64,000 nt of DNA from assembly GCF_037414475.1 (NCBI RefSeq), contig NZ_CP147913.1, forward strand, positions 6,446,001 to 6,510,000, written 5' to 3'. Positions 48,912 to 60,986 of the stretch are shown piece after piece. Every line of letters starts with the position of its first letter. Within the stretch, counting starts at the first letter, position 1. The DNA comes from Myxococcus stipitatus. GTDB lineage: Bacteria; Myxococcota; Myxococcia; Myxococcales; Myxococcaceae. The notes beneath the pieces are model-generated. The model was given only the letters and a program-made list of their open reading frames with translations. It was not told the DNA's origin and made no database searches. Made by a program: the position numbers and the translations under genes.

Positions 48912-50540
48912 TCACGCCTTGGTGGCCGTGGGGTGTGGCGCGGGGCCGGGGCTCACGGAGGGCACGGGGGGCACGGGCACCGCGGCGGGTTTGCCCGCGC
49001 CCACGTGCATGCGGTGCTTCACCTCGGAGAAGCGCTCGCTCGCCTCCTTCTCCGGGAAGAGCAGCGAGACGGCCACACCCACGAAGAAGGCCAGGGGCAT
49101 GGTGATGATGCCCGGGTTCTTCAGGGGGAACAGGGCGCTGGTGTTCTTCAGCAGGTCTATCTGGACGGTGGGCGACAGGAAGATGAGCAGCACCGCGCTG
49201 AAGGAGCCCGTCAGCATGCTGGCCACCGCGCCATTCGTGGTGAAGTTCCTCCAGGCCATGGACAAAAGCAGGGCGGGGAAGTTGGCGCTCGCGGCGATGG
49301 CGAATGCCAGCCCCACCATGAAGGCCACGTTCTGCCCCTTGAAGGCCATGCCCAGCACCACCGCGAGCACTCCGAGGAAGAGGCTGGCGAGCCGCGCCAC
49401 CTTGAGCTGCTCGTGCTCGGGGGCCTGGCCCTTGCGCACCACGCTGGACCACAAATCGTGGGACAGCGCCGCCGCTCCGGACAGCGTCAGGCCAGCCACC
49501 ACCGCGAGGATGGTGGCGAAGGCCACCGCGGAGATGAAGCCCAGGAAGCCCGTGCCGCCCACGACCTCCGCGAGCATGGGCGCGGCCATGTTGCCGCCCT
49601 TGTCCACGCCGGTGATGGCCTGGCGCCCCACGAGCACCGCCGCGCCGAAGCCCAGGATGAACGTCACCAGGTAGAAGTAGCCGATGAGGCCCGTGGCGTA
49701 GAACACGCTGCTGCGCGCCGCCTTCGCGTCCGGCACCGTGTAGAAGCGCATCAGGATGTGCGGCAGCCCCGCGGTGCCGAACATCAGCGCCAGCCCCAGC
49801 GACACCGTCTCCAGCGGATTGCTCACCAGCGTGCCCGGTGCCAGCACCTGCGCGCCGTACTGCTGTGCGGCCTCGTTGAAGAGCGCCAACGGGCTGAAGC
49901 CGAACCGGAAGAGCACCACTCCCGCCAGCGCGGAGGCGCCCGCGAGCAGCAGCACCGCCTTGACGATTTGAACCCACGTGGTGGCGATCATCCCGCCGAA
50001 CAGCACGTAGAGAATCATCACCACGCCGACGATGACGACGGCGACCTCGTAGGAGAGCCCGAAGAGCAGGTGGATGAGGTTGCCGGCGCCCACCATCTGC
50101 GCAATCAGATAGAAGCTCACCACGGTGAGCGTGCCCAGCGCCGCGGACAGGCGCACCGGCGTCTGCTTGAGCCGGTATGCCACCACGTCCGCGAAGGTGT
50201 ACTTGCCCAGGTTGCGCAGGGGCTCGGCGATGAGGAACGTCACCACGGGCCAGCCCACCAGCCAGCCCACCGAATAGATGAGCCCGTCGAAGCCGGAGAG
50301 CGCGACGAGGCCCGCGATGCCCAGGAAGCTGGCGGCGCTCATGTAGTCGCCCGCCAGCGCGAAGCCGTTCTGCAGGGCGCTCACGCCACCGCCCGCGGCG
50401 AAGAACTCCGACGTCGTCTTCGTCTTTCGCGCCGCCCAGTAGGTGATGGCCAGCGTGACGCCGACGAAGAGCAGGAAGAAGAAGATGGCCGTGGCGTTGG
50501 GCTGGCCGAACTGCGAGCCCGTCGTGGAAGTGGGATTCAT
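48912..50540 (-). CDS. actP: Cation/acetate symporter (ActP-like, SSS family)
   Basis: A 542-residue sodium:solute symporter with about 13 helices. Family signs: [22 protein letters not shown] (typical N-terminal SSS segment), [28 protein letters not shown], and [11 protein letters not shown]. The four-gene context with acetyl-CoA synthetase and a DUF485 protein identifies it as an acetate permease. It imports acetate that Acs then activates. It is the last gene of the porin-acs-DUF485-actP operon, preceded by a 13-base gap. Confidence 0.93.
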   Translation of the reverse strand: MNPTSTTGSQFGQPNATAIFFFLLFVGVTLAITYWAARKTKTTSEFFAAGGGVSALQNGFALAGDYMSAASFLGIAGLVALSGFDGLIYSVGWLVGWPVVTFLIAEPLRNLGKYTFADVVAYRLKQTPVRLSAALGTLTVVSFYLIAQMVGAGNLIHLLFGLSYEVAVVIVGVVMILYVLFGGMIATTWVQIVKAVLLLAGASALAGVVLFRFGFSPLALFNEAAQQYGAQVLAPGTLVSNPLETVSLGLALMFGTAGLPHILMRFYTVPDAKAARSSVFYATGLIGYFYLVTFILGFGAAVLVGRQAITGVDKGGNMAAPMLAEVVGGTGFLGFISAVAFATILAVVAGLTLSGAAALSHDLWSSVVRKGQAPEHEQLKVARLASLFLGVLAVVLGMAFKGQNVAFMVGLAFAIAASANFPALLLSMAWRNFTTNGAVASMLTGSFSAVLLIFLSPTVQIDLLKNTSALFPLKNPGIITMPLAFFVGVAVSLLFPEKEASERFSEVKHRMHVGAGKPAAVPVPPVPSVSPGPAPHPTATKA

Positions 50541-50553
50541 GGGGGCGTGCCTT

Positions 50554-50832
50554 TCAACAGCGCAGTTGGCTCAGGGCCCGGTCGTACTTGCCGTTGGCCC
50601 AGAGCATGTAGATGCCCGTCAGCGCCCAGGCGGTGACGATGACCAGGGCGCCCAGGAGGATGCCCACCGACAGGCCAGGGACGATTTGCTGGCCCATCAG
50701 CGGCTTGTTGAAGGCCACCAGCAGGATGAAGCCGAAGTAGGCCACCAGCGTGGCCAGCGTGAGCGCGGCGGCCACGCGCCAGCGCGACGCGGCGAGTGCT
50801 TCCAAGGCATCGCTTCGAGAGGGCTCGGACAT
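50554..50832 (-). CDS. DUF485 small membrane protein
   Basis: A 92-residue protein with two helices ([18 protein letters not shown] and [19 protein letters not shown]). DUF485 proteins (YjcH of Escherichia coli) are co-encoded with ActP symporters and probably serve the transporter, but their exact role is not settled. CCGGAG lies 8 bases before the ATG. It sits between the acetyl-CoA synthetase and actP genes with gaps of 20 and 13 bases. Confidence 0.9.
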   Translation of the reverse strand: MSEPSRSDALEALAASRWRVAAALTLATLVAYFGFILLVAFNKPLMGQQIVPGLSVGILLGALVIVTAWALTGIYMLWANGKYDRALSQLRC

Positions 50833-50852
50833 GTCGTGTCTCCGGAGAGGGG

Positions 50853-52817
50853 TCAGGACTTCGCGCGGACAGGGAGCGACTTGGAGAGCAGTTCGTCGAG
50901 CACGGCGGGGTCGGCGAGGGTGGTGGCGTCGCCCAGGTTCTCCGTCTCGCCGGAGGCAATCTTGCGCAGCATGCGGCGAAGAATCTTCCCGGAGCGTGTC
51001 TTGGGCAGGCCGTTGACCACCACCACCCGGTCCGGCGTTGCGATGGGGCCGATGACGTGGCGCACCTGCTCCTTGAGCGCGCCCACCATCTGCTCCGTGG
51101 AGGTCTCCAGCCAGTCCGGCTTCACGGTGACGAAGGCGCAGACGCCCGTCCCCTTGATGTCGTGGGGGAAGCCGACCACGGCGGCCTCGGCCACGGCTTC
51201 GTGCGCGACGAGCGCGCTCTCCACCTCCGCTGTGCCCAGCCGGTGGCCCGACACGTTGAGGACGTCGTCGACGCGGCCGGTAATCCAATAGTAGCCATCC
51301 TCGTCGCGGCGGCAGCCGTCGCCGGTGAAGTACAGGTTGGGGAAGCGCGAGTAGTACGTCTCCACGAAGCGCTGGTGATGGCCGTACAGGGTGCGCGCCT
51401 GTCCCGGCCACGAGCGCGCCAGACACAGGTTGCCGCTGACGCCGTTGCCTTCAATCACCCGGCCCTCGTCGTCCAGCAGCACGGGCTCCACGCCGAAGAA
51501 GGGCAGGGTGGCGGAGCCCGGCTTGCACGGCGTGGCTCCGGGCAGCGGCGAGATGAGGATGCCGCCCGTCTCCGTCTGCCACCACGTGTCGATGACGGGG
51601 CAGCGGCCCTCGCCCACCACGTCGTGGTACCAGCGCCAGACCTCCGGGTTGATGGGCTCGCCCACGCTGCCCAGCAGGCGCAGCGACTTGCGCGAGGACT
51701 TCTTCACCCACGCGTCGCCCTCCTTGATGAGCGCGCGCAGCGCGGTGGGCGCGGTGTAGAGGACGGTGGCCTTCACGTCGTCCACCACCTGCCAGAGCCG
51801 GCTCGCGTCGGGGTACGACGGCGTGGACTCGAAGAGGACGGTGGTGGTGCCGTTGGCCAGCGGCCCGTAGAGCAGGTAGCTGTGGCCCGTCACCCAGCCC
51901 AGGTCCGCGGTGCAGAAGTGGATGTCGTCCGGGCGCACGTCGAAGACGTAGTGGTGCGTGGTCGCCGCGTAGACCAGGTAGCCGCCCGTCGTGTGCAGCA
52001 CGCCCTTGGGCTTCCCGGTGGAGCCGGAGGTGTAGAGGATGAAGAGCGGGTCCTCCGCGTCCATCCACTCGGCGGGGCAGACGCCTCGGTGGCGCGCCAT
52101 CTCCGCGTTGAGCCAGAAGTCACGGCCCTCCATCATGGGGACCTCGCGCGGCGTGCGCTGCACCACCAGCACGGACGTCACCTGGGTGAGACCTTCCACG
52201 GCCTCGTCGGCGATGGCCTTGGTGGGCACGCTCTTGGGACCGCGGGGCCCCTCGTTGGCGGTGACCAGCACCTTCGCGCCCGAGTCGAGGATGCGCTCAC
52301 GCAGCGACTCCGCGGAGAAGCCCGCGAACACCACCGAGTGCACCGCGCCGAGCCGCGCGCACGCGAGCATGGTGTACGCCAGCTCCGGAATCATGGGCAG
52401 GTAGATGCAGACGCGGTCGCCCTTGCGGACCCCGTGGGCCTTGAGCACGTTGGCCACGCGGCCGACGTGGTGTTGGAGCTCGCGGAAGGTGATGGCCTGG
52501 TACTCGCCCGGCTCGTTCTTGGCCCAGAGGATGGCCGTCTTGCCGGGGCGCTCGCGGGCGTGGCGGTCCACGCAGTTGTAGGCGGCGTTGAGCTTGCCGC
52601 CGCTGAACCAGGAGAAGTCCACCTGCTCGGCGTCCACCTCGCGCACCGCGTCCGGTGGATGGAACCAGGTGAGCCTCCGGGCCTGCTCGCCCCAGAAGGC
52701 CTCGGGCGCCTCCAGACTCTGGCGATAGAGGCGCTGATAGTCCTCCAGGCTCTTCACGTGCGAGGCGCGGGAGAAGTGCTCCTTCGGCGGGACGAACGAA
52801 TCCTTCACGACAGTCAT
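50853..52817 (-). CDS. acs: Acetyl-CoA synthetase (acetate-CoA ligase)
   Basis: A 654-residue AMP-forming acetate-CoA ligase. ATP-binding motif [11 protein letters not shown], acyl-adenylate motifs ([41 protein letters not shown] cut here in description), and the regulatory acetylation motif PKTRSGKI with the Lys targeted by protein acetylases and sirtuin-type deacetylases. Size and N-terminal [18 protein letters not shown] match Acs. It converts acetate plus CoA plus ATP to acetyl-CoA. It lies 27 bases after the porin gene in one transcript. Confidence 0.96.
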   Translation of the reverse strand: MTVVKDSFVPPKEHFSRASHVKSLEDYQRLYRQSLEAPEAFWGEQARRLTWFHPPDAVREVDAEQVDFSWFSGGKLNAAYNCVDRHARERPGKTAILWAKNEPGEYQAITFRELQHHVGRVANVLKAHGVRKGDRVCIYLPMIPELAYTMLACARLGAVHSVVFAGFSAESLRERILDSGAKVLVTANEGPRGPKSVPTKAIADEAVEGLTQVTSVLVVQRTPREVPMMEGRDFWLNAEMARHRGVCPAEWMDAEDPLFILYTSGSTGKPKGVLHTTGGYLVYAATTHHYVFDVRPDDIHFCTADLGWVTGHSYLLYGPLANGTTTVLFESTPSYPDASRLWQVVDDVKATVLYTAPTALRALIKEGDAWVKKSSRKSLRLLGSVGEPINPEVWRWYHDVVGEGRCPVIDTWWQTETGGILISPLPGATPCKPGSATLPFFGVEPVLLDDEGRVIEGNGVSGNLCLARSWPGQARTLYGHHQRFVETYYSRFPNLYFTGDGCRRDEDGYYWITGRVDDVLNVSGHRLGTAEVESALVAHEAVAEAAVVGFPHDIKGTGVCAFVTVKPDWLETSTEQMVGALKEQVRHVIGPIATPDRVVVVNGLPKTRSGKILRRMLRKIASGETENLGDATTLADPAVLDELLSKSLPVRAKS

Positions 52818-52844
52818 CGGGGGTGACCTCGGGGAGTGGGGACT

Positions 52845-53954
52845 TCAGTAGAAGAACTGCAGTTGCGCGGTGCCGGTGAGGCCCGTCTCCGCCTCGGAGA
52901 TGTCTCCGGTGCGCGACAGGGCGACTTCGGTCTTCAGGTTGAACGTGTGCTTCTTGAACCAGAGGTTGAAGCCGGGCCGCAGCGCGAGCGAGTCCTGCGC
53001 GTCGACGCGCGAGCGGAAGTACGTCGCGGACACGACGGGCTCGACGACGCCGATGCGATAGCCCAGCTCCGCGAGGAAGCCCGTGCCGCTGTTGGGGTTA
53101 TCGAACCCCTGACGGTAGTGGTACACGGCCGCCTGGAAGACGAGCTCCATCGTGGCGCCGAGCGGCACGTCCGCGAAGAGGTCCGCGGACAGCGCCAGCG
53201 AGTCGTGCACCCCGCTGGCCGTGGCGATGGCATCGGGCTGGTAGTCCACGCCCGCGCCCACGGACAGGTGCGGCTTCTCCGCGAAGTAGATGCCCTGGAA
53301 GAAGAGGTCCTCCTCGCGCGTGAGGAAGTTCATCCTCGCCATGGCCACGCCCCGAGGCCAGTCGTCGGGGTTGATGACCCGCCCGTCGGGCAGGACGCTG
53401 CCCCTCACGCCGTTGAGGATGGCGGCCCGGAAGCCCAAGGGGCCGGCGAAGCCTCGCAGCTGCACGCCCATGTCTCGCCACACCTTGCCGACGCCCGGCG
53501 TGAAGCGGATGACGTTGGAGTGGAAGTCGACGGTGTCGAGCGCGATGGCGCCCTGGAGGTTGTGCCGGGACAGCGGCGCGATGAGGAAGCCCGCGTCCAC
53601 CCAGACCTTGTCCAGGAACTCGTAGGAGACGAACGCGTCCTGGACGTAGAAGTCGACGTCGTATTTGCCGTCCTTGCCGAAGTTGGGCTGGTCCGTCTCC
53701 ATGAAGAACGTCAGCTTCTTCGTCACCGCGCCGAAGACGAGTAGCCGCACGCGCCGCAGGAAGAAGTCCGTGCCCACGTGCCCCACGGGTGCGCCGTCCT
53801 TCGTGAGCTGCACCTGCGGCTGCATCAGGAGATTGACGTTGAGGTAGGCCTCTTCGTTGATGGTGAGCTTCCCGGCGACCGCGGTGCCTGGCAGCGACAG
53901 GACCACCGCGAGCGCGGCCAGGTGCGGCAACAAGCGCGAGAGGGTGTGGGGCAT
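52845..53954 (-). CDS. Outer-membrane porin-like protein
   Basis: A 369-residue protein with a signal peptide (about 1-28, ending PGTAVAG) and a mature part of alternating beta strands with aromatic ends (FLRRVRLLVFGAVTKKLTFFMETDQ, FVSYEFLDKVWVDAG, SATYFRSRV, TAQLQFFY at the terminus). The terminal Phe/Tyr pair is typical of outer-membrane beta barrels. It resembles phosphate-selective porin O/P-like proteins. As first gene of the acetate operon it probably lets acetate or related small acids cross the outer membrane. The ATG at 53954 was chosen for the signal peptide; the leader would be only a few bases if the promoter below is right. Confidence 0.85.
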   Translation of the reverse strand: MPHTLSRLLPHLAALAVVLSLPGTAVAGKLTINEEAYLNVNLLMQPQVQLTKDGAPVGHVGTDFFLRRVRLLVFGAVTKKLTFFMETDQPNFGKDGKYDVDFYVQDAFVSYEFLDKVWVDAGFLIAPLSRHNLQGAIALDTVDFHSNVIRFTPGVGKVWRDMGVQLRGFAGPLGFRAAILNGVRGSVLPDGRVINPDDWPRGVAMARMNFLTREEDLFFQGIYFAEKPHLSVGAGVDYQPDAIATASGVHDSLALSADLFADVPLGATMELVFQAAVYHYRQGFDNPNSGTGFLAELGYRIGVVEPVVSATYFRSRVDAQDSLALRPGFNLWFKKHTFNLKTEVALSRTGDISEAETGLTGTAQLQFFY

Positions 53955-53966
53955 GCCCCGGCCCAG

Positions 53967-53982
53967 AGCAACACTCCGGCCA
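53967..53982 (-). promoter_or_regulatory. Sigma-54-like promoter of the acetate operon
   Basis: On the minus strand the sequence reads TGGCCGGAGTGTTGCT, with GG-N10-GC spacing (53968-53981 on the plus strand reads GC-N10-CC). The -12 part (TTGCT) matches fully and the -24 part (TGGC) matches at four positions. The implied start near 53956 leaves only two bases before the porin ATG, so either the message is leaderless or this element is slightly displaced. The upstream NtrC-type regulator supports it. Confidence 0.6.
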
Positions 53983-54035
53983 AATCGGGTCACCCGAAGT
54001 TTCAAGACCTTGGAGGTTGGCTCGCCGCGTCAGGG

Positions 54036-54072
54036 TGTTACCGAAGGTGACGTGGACGTTACCTGGGTAACG
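54036..54072. promoter_or_regulatory. Two tandem dyads, candidate regulator-binding sites upstream of acetate operon
   Basis: Site 1 reads GTTACC-GAA-GGTGAC (54037-54051, one mismatch); site 2 reads GTTACC-TG-GGTAAC (54058-54071, perfect, extended by one outer C-G pair to 54057-54072). Their centres are about 21 bases apart, two helical turns, about 87 and 108 bases upstream of the predicted sigma-54 start. This spacing and place are typical of enhancer sites for NtrC-type dimers. I infer binding by the regulator encoded next door. Confidence 0.6.
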
Positions 54073-54078
54073 CTTCGT

Positions 54079-54106
54079 GCGGTGCGTCGTAACGAATCCG
54101 CACCGC
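54079..54106 (-). terminator. Hairpin after the NtrC-type regulator gene
   Basis: GCGGTGCG at 54079-54086 pairs perfectly with CGCACCGC at 54099-54106 around a 12-base loop. It lies 40-67 bases after the regulator's stop codon and before the two dyads, so it could end the regulator transcript. It may also be a binding site; no U-tract is present. Confidence 0.4.
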
Positions 54107-54145
54107 GGGCTCGGAGGACTCAGTGAGGCGATGGTCGCGGGCACC

Positions 54146-55521
<1,376 letters not shown>

Positions 55522-55525
<4 letters not shown>

Positions 55526-58515
55526 GCGGCGGCCCCCGGGCCTGGGCGGCGCACGTCGGACTCCTCGGTTCCGCGCGCGTCCGGCAGGCTCACCGTCACG
55601 CTAGTCCCTCCACCGGGTCGGCTGTCCACCTGGATGGTGCCCCCGTGCTCGCGCACGATGCCCGCGACCAATGCCAGACCCAGGCCCGTGCCCTCTCCCG
55701 GTTGCTTCGTGGTGAAGAAGGGCTCGAAGACCCGCTGCGCCAGCTCCGGTGGAATGCCATGTCCCCGGTCCAGCACCCGCACGTGGATGTGGCCGTCCAC
55801 GGCGTCTGCTTCCAACTCAACGCGTGCACCCTCGGGGGAGGCGTCCACCGCGTTGGTCAACAGATTCACCAGCACCTGCTCCAGCCGCTGCGAGTCTCCC
55901 TGGACGGCGAGCCCCTCGGGGCAGCGGTGCTCGAAGCGCACGCCGCGAGAGCGGGTCTCCGTCCGCGCGAGCCGCGCCAGTTGCAGGGCCTCCGTCAACA
56001 AGGGGGCGACTTCCACCCGCGTGAAGGGTCGCGCCTCTCCGCCCACCGTGCCCGCATGGCTGAAGCCCACCAGCGCGCGGACGATGGCGTTGATGCGGCG
56101 GCACTGCTGGAGGATGAGTCCGGTGCGCTCGCTCACCGCGGCGGCGTCATCCAGCTCATACTTGAGGTTCTGCGTCAGGCTGGCGATGGCCGTCAGCGGA
56201 TTGCCAATCTCGTGCGCCACGCCCGCCGCCACGCGCCCCAGCGAGGCCAGCCGGTCCTGATGCGCCAGGCGCGCGTCCACCGCCTTGCGCTCCGTGAGGT
56301 CCTCCACGACCAGGGCCATGCCCTCCGAGGTCCCTTCACCTTCCTCCGCGGGCGTCAGCCGCGAGCGATGAAGCCGCAGCGTGCGTTCATCGCCGGAGTC
56401 GGAGACCCGCACGCGTGCTTCGGTGTCAGGCTCCGCGCCCACCGCGAAGCCAGACAGGAGCGAGCCCCAGGGCGCGGGCAGGGCGGCCAGCGGATGGCCT
56501 CGCGCGGCGTGCTCCTCCACGCCCGACAGCCGCTCGAGCGCGGCGTTCCAGATGACCACTTCACCATCCGGCCCCACCGCGCAGACGCCCAGGGGCAGGT
56601 CCTCCAGGATGCGCCGCAGGTAGCGCCGCACGGCCTCCACCGCGTGCACGGGCCCCTGCATGCCGCGTGCGTCGCGCAGCCGCTCCTCCACGAAGCGCAG
56701 TTGCTCCGCCAGCGCGGTGCGCGTGCCCGGGCCCAGCCGGAGGGCCTCTTCGACGGTCAGCCTCGCGAGCACCGGGCCCAACAGGCCGGACAGGTTCCGC
56801 TCCACGCCGTCGCGCAGGCGGCGAAGCTCGGACGGCCTGCGCTCGTCTGCGGACATGCCGAGGGACTCCAGGGCGCGGTCCACCTCGGCCGACGCGGCCT
56901 CTTCTCCGAGCAGCGGGGCCAGTCGCTCACGAAACTCCCGGGGAGAGCCCGCCTCCACGCCACCGGAGACCAGGCTGGGGGCCTCGCGTGTGCAGGCCCG
57001 CGCCGCTTCGCGCTCCGACTCCGACTGCCGCGTGGCCAGGGAGACGCCCACGAAGGCCAGGGTGTTGAGTGTCAGCGACGCGAAGGTGGAGAAACCCCAC
57101 GGCTCGTCACCGGGGAAGCCCAACTGCACGGCCATGCGATGGGTCCACGCCACCACGCCGGGCGAGGCCCATAGCGGCACCACCAGCGTCACCATCCATG
57201 TGGCGCCGCCCGCGCCCAGGCCCGCGAGCAGACCCGCGCGCGTGGCGCGCTTCCAGAAGAGCAGGCCCAGCACGCCGGGCGCGAACTGCGCCACCGCGAC
57301 GAAGGACACGAGCCCCAGGTCCACAAGCCCCAGGCCGCGTGTGTCCAGCAGGTGGTAGAAGCCGAAGCCCGCCAGGATGATGAGCGCGATGAGCAGCCGC
57401 CGCGCCCACAAGAGCCAGCCATACAGGTCCGGCCGCCCCCGCGCGTAACCCAGCGGCAGCACCAGGTTCGTCAGGCACATGGGCGCGAGCGCCAGCGTGG
57501 TGACGATGACCATGGCGCTGGACGCGGAGACACCGCCGAGGAAGGCCACCAGCGCCAGGCCCGTCGCGCCGCGCGAGGCGGGCACCGCGAGCATGTGGAA
57601 GTCCGCCGGCCACGGCAGGTGCAGGGCCTCGCCGCTCCACAGCAGCACGGGCACCGCCAGGTTCATCACCAGCAGCACGAGCGGAAAGGCCCAGGTCGCG
57701 GTGGCCAGGGCATCGCGCTCGGGCGCTTCGGTGAAGGCCACGTGGTAGCTGCGAGGGGTGAGGAACGCGGCCGCGCAGGACAGCACCAGCAGCGGCGCCC
57801 AGGACGCCTCGCGCGCGGGGCGGCGCAGTTGCTCCACCGCTTCGGGGTGTGACTCCAGCCAGGTCCACAACCCCTCCACGCCGCCAAAGACAGATGACAC
57901 GGCCCACGCGCCCACCGCCACCAGGGCCACCACCTTCACGGCGGACTCGAAGGCGATGGCCAGCATCAATCCCTCATGCCGCTCGCGAGGCGTCAGGTGG
58001 CGCGCGCCGAAGAGCACGGCGAAGATGATGAGCACCGCGCTGAACGTCAGGCCGACGAGCGTGGGCGACGCGGTGGGGCTCAGCACCTTCGCGGACTCCA
58101 CCACCGCACGGACCTGAAGCGCGAGGTAGGGGAGGCTGCCCGCCAGCATGAAGAGTGTCACCGCGGTGCCGGTGGCCTGTCCCGGGTAGCGGAAGGCGAG
58201 CAGGTCCGCGAGCGAGGTGAGTTGAAGCTCGCGCGTCAGACGCAACAACGGGCGCCACAGCACGGGGACCAGCAGGCACGCCAGGGTGACGCCCAGATAG
58301 ATGCCCAGATAGCGGAAGCCGTGCCGCGCCGCGTAGCCCACGCTGCCGAAGTAGGACCAGGACGTCGCGTAGACGCCCAACGCGAGCGCATACACCAGCG
58401 GGTGTTGGGTGATGCGTGAGGAGATGAGGCCCTTCTCGGCGGCATACGCGACGAGGAAGAGCAGCAGGAGATAGACGACGGAGGCGGCGACGAGCGACCC
58501 CAGCTCAAGCGTCAT
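55522..58515 (-). CDS. Histidine kinase with an N-terminal sodium:solute-symporter-like domain (CrbS-like)
   Basis: A 997-residue membrane kinase. Residues about 1-480 are a 12-13-helix SSS domain (KGLISSRITQHPLVYALALGVYATSWSYFGSVG cut here; typical of kinase-linked symporter domains), then a coiled linker, a PAS-like region (about 610-730, LGVCAVGPDGEVVIWNAALERL), a HisKA domain with His768 (VAHEIGNPLTA) and a HATPase domain (QVLVNLLTNAVDASPEGA, DRGHGIPPEL, GTGLGLALVAGIV). The symporter region may sense acetate or couple transport to signalling. Its ATG at 58515 overlaps the small upstream gene by 11 bases. Confidence 0.93.
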
Positions 58516-58705
58516 GGCCACCGCTCCGGTACGCGGCCCAGCCCCCCAAGGCAATGACACCCAGCCACACCACGAAGGGCATGTAGCCGGGAGCGTCCTC
58601 GGCCAACCACAGCCGGCGCAGGGGGGAGCCGAAGAGGAGCACCGCGATGGTGAACACGAGCAGCGACGGCATCGCGGGCGTGTCCGGTTCCGGGGTGCGC
58701 TTCAT
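58505..58705 (-). CDS. Small two-helix membrane protein coupled to the kinase gene
   Basis: A 66-residue protein with two hydrophobic stretches (about 13-31, PSLLVFTIAVLLFGSPL, and about 43-58, PFVVWLGVIALGGWAAY) and a short charged ending. Its stop overlaps the start of the SSS-kinase gene by 11 bases, so translation is probably coupled. Small membrane subunits accompany SSS transporters (DUF485 for ActP, DUF4212 for others), so this may be an accessory subunit for the kinase's symporter domain. No family assignment can be made by eye. No clear ribosome site; the message may be leaderless. Confidence 0.6.
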   Translation of the reverse strand: MKRTPEPDTPAMPSLLVFTIAVLLFGSPLRRLWLAEDAPGYMPFVVWLGVIALGGWAAYRSGGHDA

Positions 58706-58789
58706 GGAGGTGAGAATAGCAGCGCGGCGGGGGAGGTTCTCCTTCCTCGGGACAGTGATGGTCTTCGCGGGCACGGGGCTGATAAGCCC

Positions 58790-60349
58790 ATGCCAGACAT
58801 GTCCGCGAACGCCCCTGTGTTCACCGAGCTCCCTCAGTTCACCTTGGACCGGGCCTCGCTCCGGTTGCTCCCCGAGTCGTTCTGCCGGCGCAACCAGGTG
58901 GCCATCCTGGGCACGGTGGACCCGGGGGCCCACGACACCCCGGTGACGGTGGGAATGACCCAACCGGACAACACCCAGGTGCGCGAGCTGATGGTGGAGT
59001 TCCTGCGCCGGCCCCTCCAACCGGTGCGCCTCAATCCGTATGAGATTGAGACCGCGCTCGAGGTGGGCTTCGGCGCCGGGCCCCGCGTCACCTGGGATGT
59101 CTTGCTCGAATCCGGCACCCCGCTCTCCAACCCGCCCACGCCGGTGGAGCTGGTGGAGCACGTGTTGCTCAGCGCCGTGGAGATGAAGGCGTCGGACATC
59201 CACATCGAGAGCTACTTCGACGACGTGGACCTGCGCTACCGCGTCGACGGCATCCTTCACCAATCCTATACAGACATCGACCCGCGCTCGTTGCCGGAGG
59301 TGGTCAGCCGCATCAAGGTGCTGGCGGGGTTGGACATCACGGAGCGGCGCCGGCCGCAGGATGGCCGTCTGCGCGCCAGGGTGGAGCAGCCCGAGGGGCG
59401 CAAGGTGGTGGACTTCCGCGTCAGCGTGGTGCCAAGTCCCGCGGGCGAGGACGTGGTCATCCGCATCCTGGATGCCAGCGTGGGGCTGGTGCCCGTGGAG
59501 AAGCTGGGCATGTCTCCCGGGATGCAGCGCACCTTCCTCCAGCTCCTCTCCAATCCGGAGGGGCTGGTGCTCGTCACGGGGCCCACCGGCAGCGGGAAGA
59601 CCACGACGTTGTACTCGGCGCTGGCGCGGCTGAATGACGGACTGCGCAAGATTGTCACCGCCGAGGACCCCATCGAGTACTACGTCCCCAAGGTGAACCA
59701 GAAGCAGGTGACGGCGCAGATGCCGTACTCGGCGCTGTTGCGTGCGCTGTTGCGACAGGACCCCAATGTCATGTTGGTGGGTGAGGTCCGGGACCAGGAG
59801 ACCGGCAACATGGCGCTGATGGCGGCGGCCACGGGCCACGTGGTGCTGGGCACGCTCCACACCGCGGACGCCGTGGGCTCGGTGGCGCGGCTGCGCGGCC
59901 TGGGATTGGACGACCTGGACGTGGCGGACTCGCTGCTCGCGGTGCTGACGCAGCGGCTGGTGCGGCGCATCTGCGAGCAGTGCGCGGAGGACACGAAGCC
60001 CACGGTGGAGCAGGCGGCGTTGTTGGGGCGGCTGCTGAACGGCCTGCGCACGCGCGCGGGGCGGGGATGTGCCGCATGTCACCACACCGGTTACCGGGGC
60101 CGGCTGGGCATCTTCGAGCTCCTGGTGGTGGACCCGGACCTGCAAGGCCTCATCGCCAAGGGCGAGCCAACGGTCCGCCTGTGGCGGCACGCTCGGGCGC
60201 GGGGGTTGAAGACGCTGGTGGAGGACGGGCTCGCCAAGGTGGACGCGGGTATCACCACCGTGGCGGAGCTGGTGCGGGTGGTGCCCTATCGGCACATCGT
60301 CGCCACCCGGGACGAGCGCGACGGTCCGGAGGACGAGGGGGCGTCGTAG
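58790..60349 (+). CDS. PilB/GspE-type secretion ATPase
   Basis: A 519-residue ATPase of the type II secretion/type IV pilus assembly group. The N-terminal MshEN-like part (about 10-130) precedes the ATPase core with Walker A GPTGSGKTTT, the Asp box (DIHIESYFDDVDLRYRVDG), Walker B (PNVMLVGEVRD) and His box (GTLHTADAV). A zinc-binding pair CEQC and CAAC sits about 460-480, as in GspE and PilB. No other pilus or secretion gene is visible, so it may be an orphan or one of several pilus-like motors. The next gene is an FHA protein. Confidence 0.93.
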   Translation: MPDMSANAPVFTELPQFTLDRASLRLLPESFCRRNQVAILGTVDPGAHDTPVTVGMTQPDNTQVRELMVEFLRRPLQPVRLNPYEIETALEVGFGAGPRVTWDVLLESGTPLSNPPTPVELVEHVLLSAVEMKASDIHIESYFDDVDLRYRVDGILHQSYTDIDPRSLPEVVSRIKVLAGLDITERRRPQDGRLRARVEQPEGRKVVDFRVSVVPSPAGEDVVIRILDASVGLVPVEKLGMSPGMQRTFLQLLSNPEGLVLVTGPTGSGKTTTLYSALARLNDGLRKIVTAEDPIEYYVPKVNQKQVTAQMPYSALLRALLRQDPNVMLVGEVRDQETGNMALMAAATGHVVLGTLHTADAVGSVARLRGLGLDDLDVADSLLAVLTQRLVRRICEQCAEDTKPTVEQAALLGRLLNGLRTRAGRGCAACHHTGYRGRLGIFELLVVDPDLQGLIAKGEPTVRLWRHARARGLKTLVEDGLAKVDAGITTVAELVRVVPYRHIVATRDERDGPEDEGAS

Positions 60350-60429
60350 GAATCGGGAGGGAGAAGACTCGACGTGTGTGCGGGCTCCCCGCAGAATCTC
60401 CCGCCTTCGAGAGGCGTGGGGGTTCCATC

Positions 60430-60957
60430 ATGATGACCGTTCAGGAGTTGCGCGCGCTCAGCACGCGCCTGACCGAAGCCTTCTTCTGCAAGCAGGTGGG
60501 TCCGTTCGTGCTGGTGCAGAAGCCGCCCAGCCCGGTGATGGCGCAGCTGGCGATGAAGATGGGCGCCGCGCGCACGACGATGGCGCGGGATGTCCCCAGC
60601 CTGGAGCGGCAGCAGGTGGCGCTCTGGCTGCACTTCGGCACGCTCACCGTGGCCACGCTCCCTCCCGTGTCCGGGCAGGATGTCCTCACCGTGGGGCGCC
60701 TGCCGGACTGCGACCTGGTGGTCAACGAGCCCTCGGTCTCCAAGCGCCACGCGAAGCTGTGCTGGTGGGGGGAGTCCAGGGGCTGCACGTTGGTGGACCT
60801 GAAGTCGAGCAACGGCACCTTCGTGAACGCGCGCGAATTGGAATCCGGCGGCGAGCTGCACCTGCGCGACGGCGACCTGTTGGGCTTTGGCGACGCGACG
60901 TTCGCCTATCTTTTGGCGCCGTCCTTCTACGCGAAGATGAAGCGTGTGAGCCTTTGA
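60430..60957 (+). CDS. FHA domain protein
   Basis: A 175-residue protein. Residues about 75-165 form an FHA domain (LTVGRLPDCDLVVNEPSVSKRHAKL, LKSSNGTFVNARE, LRDGDLLGFGD) that binds phosphothreonine peptides; the phospho-binding Arg, Ser and Asn are all visible. The N-terminal 70 residues are helical. Given the kinase at 7.8 kb and the abundance of Ser/Thr kinases in these bacteria, it may relay kinase signals. It lies 80 bases after the PilB-like ATPase gene and may be co-transcribed. Confidence 0.9.
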   Translation: MMTVQELRALSTRLTEAFFCKQVGPFVLVQKPPSPVMAQLAMKMGAARTTMARDVPSLERQQVALWLHFGTLTVATLPPVSGQDVLTVGRLPDCDLVVNEPSVSKRHAKLCWWGESRGCTLVDLKSSNGTFVNARELESGGELHLRDGDLLGFGDATFAYLLAPSFYAKMKRVSL

Positions 60958-60986
60958 GCCGAGTGTGGCCACCGGCCGCTGACGGC

